DNA of 6,724 nt, taken from contig DNXB01000151.1 of NCBI GenBank assembly GCA_003506995.1, positions 29,170-35,893 of the forward strand. Reading direction: 5' to 3'. The notes beneath the pieces were generated by a model. That model ran no database searches and was not told the DNA's origin. It saw only the letters and a list, made by a program, of their open reading frames with translations. Position 1 is the stretch's first letter. Each line of letters opens with the position of its first letter. This DNA comes from Verrucomicrobiales bacterium (GTDB lineage: Bacteria > Verrucomicrobiota > Verrucomicrobiia > Verrucomicrobiales > Verrucomicrobiaceae). The position numbers and the translations under genes are program-made. This document shows positions 4,641 through 6,724 of this stretch, piece by piece.

Positions 4641-6724
4641 TTAGTCGGCTGCTGGTTTAACTATGATCAGCGCCAGATGTATCGTATCCGGTTGATCGAG
4701 GGTGACGTGGGTGGTGGGGAAGAGGAGGCGATAGCCGCGCCCGTTGAAGGTCATCTGTGCGGGGTGATCCCGCACCAGATCGAACGTCATCGTTTGGTTC
4801 CTAGCCTCGTCGCGGATTTGGATCGTCACCGCGTTGTCATCGCCCTTGAGCAGTGTGAGGTGGCAGAGGTTGGTTTCGCCCGGCAGGATGAATCTCGCTT
4901 TACCGCCTAGGCTCATGTGGGCCATCACCACCCATCCTTCGGGGTTGAGGGCCGAGGGCTTGTCCATCACGGTCCAGTGCGTTCGGTCAGCCTGGCCTTC
5001 CTTCGGCACGAAGTGCTGCGGTTTGGAACTGGCCGGCTTGACAACGCCCATCACCACCGGATTGCCGTTTTTGTCCGTGACGCCGCCGAGCGTGATGGTC
5101 GCGCCGTCGGGAATTGCCGAACTCGAAATTTGCGCTGGCAGGCGATAGCGATAGCGCACGGCGAGGTGCCCGCCGCGTGGGAGACGTTGGTCGATGCTCA
5201 GCTCGATTCGTCCCTCGGATTTTGTTTCGCGGAGTTCCGCCGGTTCCTTTTCGATCAATTCCGCGCCGACCGGGAGCCGGTGCAACTCAGTGCGACGAGT
5301 GATCCCTTCGTATCCCGGCGCATGGTCGAAGCGATACTCGAACACGTCAGGCTCAGTGGCCGGTCTGGCGAGCCCATAAGCTATCCCCTCGGCGGTCGTG
5401 GTGAGGATTCCCCCCGGCGGCACCGGCTCGTTCAGGACGTAATCGTAGTGAAGGAGGGCGGGCGCTCCACTCGGTTCGCCGGTCATGCGCACGGGCCAGC
5501 CGTGGCCGTCGGTAATCTTTTCCAAATGGAAGCCGTTCATTGCATTGAACTCGCTGCGATCGACCGTCCGTCCGGTCAGATTTGGCATTGAGGTCGTGAT
5601 TTTGACTCGTGCGTTTCCATCAGCCTGCAGATCGATGATCTCGCTCTGCACCATTTCGGCGGCATTCGGACCAGACTCCATCGGGGCGGAGTGAGACTTC
5701 CCTGAGTGGAGATCCTGCGTCGTTGTCTGCCAAAGTCTCATGCCCATCCATGAGCCAAGCACGCCGACTGCGAGCAGCCAGACAACGACACCAGCACCGA
5801 GGATCAGCACGCGTATCGCGGTCAATGATCTATGTGCTCCGCTGGCGGCGTGCCTCTTGTCCACCCAGCGCCACGCGAGGTAGCAGAACCCCGCGACAAT
5901 CACCAGCAGCAACACCACCCAAATCAGGAAGGAACGATATGTCACGCCGAGCGAGAAGCTCATGGCTTCCAGCGATCTTGAACCGGTGAGGCTCCTTTCG
6001 CTTTTTGTCGAAGCGGGCGCCTCAGAGGTTGCTGTTATCTGGACCTTATCACTTCCATCGGCTGAGGACATAACTTTCGGCACGGACAAGCCGACGCCCT
6101 CATCCGCCAAGCTCGGCAACACCTGTCTCAATCGCTCGATGCCCTCCGGCGTGACGGCAGTATTGTGAAGGTTTAGAATTCGCAGTCGCTTCAATCCTTT
6201 CAAATGATCGAGACCGGCATCGGTGATGGCCGTGCTGTCCAGATAGAGCGAATCCAGGTCGGCGAGTCCGCGAAGGTATGCCAACGACTCATCCGTGATC
6301 GGCGTCGAGTCGAGCCGCAGCCACGTCAGCCGCGTGAAGTGGCGCAGGCCGGCGCCCGTCACTTTCGTTCCGCCGAGTTGAAGGCGCTGGAGATTAGGCA
6401 GCGTGCGCAGGTGTTCCAGTCCGGCATCCGAGATCGAATTCCCGATCAAATGGAGCGTCCGCAGCTTCGCCAAATCACTCAGCACGGCCAGGCCGTCATC
6501 CGTGATCTGCGGTTTGAAGCGGCTCACGCTCCTCGTTAGGTTGATTTCCAGACATTCGAGATCGTGCAAACCCGCCAGCGCCTTCAGTCCGGCATCAGTG
6601 ATGGAAACGTCCTCTAGCTTCAGACGCTTCAGCCGCGTCTTGGAGGCGATCAGTTTGAGGTCGTCTTCGGTGATCACGCGGTCACTCCATTCCAGCACCT
6701 CGTCCGGGCCGTCACCGGGAAGTC
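4641..6724 (-). CDS. Leucine-rich repeat membrane protein with C-terminal beta domain (5' end outside window)
   Basis: The frame ends at TAA 4641-4643 and stays open to the right edge, so the start is not visible; a GTG at 6698 is an internal possibility only and is used here for numbering. Residues ~12-195 are leucine-rich repeats of about 24 residues with an ITDAGL/ISDAGL consensus (SITDAGLKAL, QITDDGLAVL, SISDAGLEHL, KVTGAGLRH, PITDESLAYL, AITDAGLDHL, AVTPEGIERL). A Ser/Thr/Lys-rich linker (205-245) follows. Two membrane helices come next: SFLIWVVLLLVIVAGFCYL (256-274) and ~293-315. The connecting loop is basic (WRWVDKRHAASGAHR), so by the positive-inside rule it is cytoplasmic and both flanking domains face outward. 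About 365 further residues form a beta-rich, probably extracytoplasmic region of unknown function (for example HYDYVLNEPVPPGG, LAVRYRYRLP, GYRLLFPTTHVTL). Such LRRs are common in Planctomycetes and Verrucomicrobia and suggest protein binding. It is the most upstream gene seen in the - strand group. Confidence 0.85.
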   Translation of the reverse strand, partial: LPGDGPDEVLEWSDRVITEDDLKLIASKTRLKRLKLEDVSITDAGLKALAGLHDLECLEINLTRSVSRFKPQITDDGLAVLSDLAKLRTLHLIGNSISDAGLEHLRTLPNLQRLQLGGTKVTGAGLRHFTRLTWLRLDSTPITDESLAYLRGLADLDSLYLDSTAITDAGLDHLKGLKRLRILNLHNTAVTPEGIERLRQVLPSLADEGVGLSVPKVMSSADGSDKVQITATSEAPASTKSERSLTGSRSLEAMSFSLGVTYRSFLIWVVLLLVIVAGFCYLAWRWVDKRHAASGAHRSLTAIRVLILGAGVVVWLLAVGVLGSWMGMRLWQTTTQDLHSGKSHSAPMESGPNAAEMVQSEIIDLQADGNARVKITTSMPNLTGRTVDRSEFNAMNGFHLEKITDGHGWPVRMTGEPSGAPALLHYDYVLNEPVPPGGILTTTAEGIAYGLARPATEPDVFEYRFDHAPGYEGITRRTELHRLPVGAELIEKEPAELRETKSEGRIELSIDQRLPRGGHLAVRYRYRLPAQISSSAIPDGATITLGGVTDKNGNPVVMGVVKPASSKPQHFVPKEGQADRTHWTVMDKPSALNPEGWVVMAHMSLGGKARFILPGETNLCHLTLLKGDDNAVTIQIRDEARNQTMTFDLVRDHPAQMTFNGRGYRLLFPTTHVTLDQPDTIHLALIIVKPAAD
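6114..6659 (-). repeat. Leucine-rich repeat coding array (about 7 units)
   Basis: This part of the LRR gene is built of about seven imperfect units of ~72 bases (24 codons). The (I/V)(T/S)DAGL step recurs at DNA level: ccggcatcagtgatgg at 6589-6604 and ccggcatcggtgatgg at 6214-6229 differ by one base out of 16. Related versions begin near 6282, 6421 and 6493. One unit is longer (residues ~38-70, with an inserted RSVSRFKPQ stretch) and one is shorter (residues ~119-139, lacking about three residues before LTWLRLDS). The pattern is a protein repeat and not a DNA element of its own, but it is a place where recombination could change the unit count. Confidence 0.75.

Larger units (their letters stand above)
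1102..6724 (-). other. Probable transcription unit of six co-directional genes
   Basis: Six genes on the - strand follow each other with gaps of 49, 12, 28, 41 and 13 bases. I see no hairpin plus U-run and no clear promoter in these gaps. The first four products carry export signals or membrane helices, and the last two appear cytoplasmic. The 12-base and 13-base gaps (hydrolase/S41 and TPR-like/VOC) are the firmest links. The 41-base gap at 2000-2040 and the 49-base gap at 4592-4640 are the likeliest places for an internal promoter. The unit's start lies right of the window. Confidence 0.5.

Noticed and set aside
4917..5591. 224-residue + strand frame opposite the LRR protein's C-terminal domain
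   Set aside because: It has no recognisable motif and is an antisense shadow of a long continuous frame.
1..6724. Defence system, CRISPR, toxin-antitoxin or mobile element
   Set aside because: No repeat-spacer pattern, transposase, integrase, terminal inverted repeats, nuclease or toxin motif was seen; LRRs alone are not evidence for a defence role.

Overview
The window looks like chromosomal DNA of a heterotrophic, GC-rich Gram-negative bacterium, most likely from the Planctomycetes-Verrucomicrobia group and probably Verrucomicrobia. This is an inference from gene content: an LRR protein with ITDAGL-type repeats, an S41 peptidase with an N-terminal SbsA-like Ig domain, a glycosylhydrolase-like protein, several secreted proteins, and no Shine-Dalgarno motif at the six starts that can be examined. 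No rRNA, tRNA, CRISPR array, transposase, phage gene or recognisable defence system is visible.

Layout. Positions 1-1105 are read on the + strand. First comes the 3' end of a glycosylhydrolase-like TIM-barrel protein with a C-terminal beta-sandwich. After 92 bases comes an HpcH/HpaI-family aldolase cut off at about half length, so that its metal ligands are missing. From 1102 to the right edge every gene is on the - strand. In transcription order these are: a large LRR/transmembrane/beta-domain protein (5' end outside the window), a secreted alpha/beta hydrolase, a secreted S41-type peptidase, a small putative lipoprotein, a TPR-like helical protein, and a VOC (glyoxalase-fold) protein. Gaps between these six genes are 49, 12, 28, 41 and 13 bases, so one transcript is plausible. 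The two strand blocks converge at a single CTAG (1102-1105) that supplies the stop codon of both terminal genes.

How the genes may work together. The + strand pair fits sugar or polysaccharide catabolism, but the aldolase is probably dead. In the - strand group the first four products are predicted to be exported or membrane-bound: LRR and beta domains on a two-helix anchor, a hydrolase, a peptidase and a lipoprotein. This suggests a cell-envelope or extracellular function. The last two (TPR-like, VOC) look cytoplasmic and may simply be co-transcribed. I do not recognise this arrangement as a described system. The points most worth checking are the aldolase truncation and its junction, the S41 active site lacking the usual lysine, and the LRR/beta-domain fusion.
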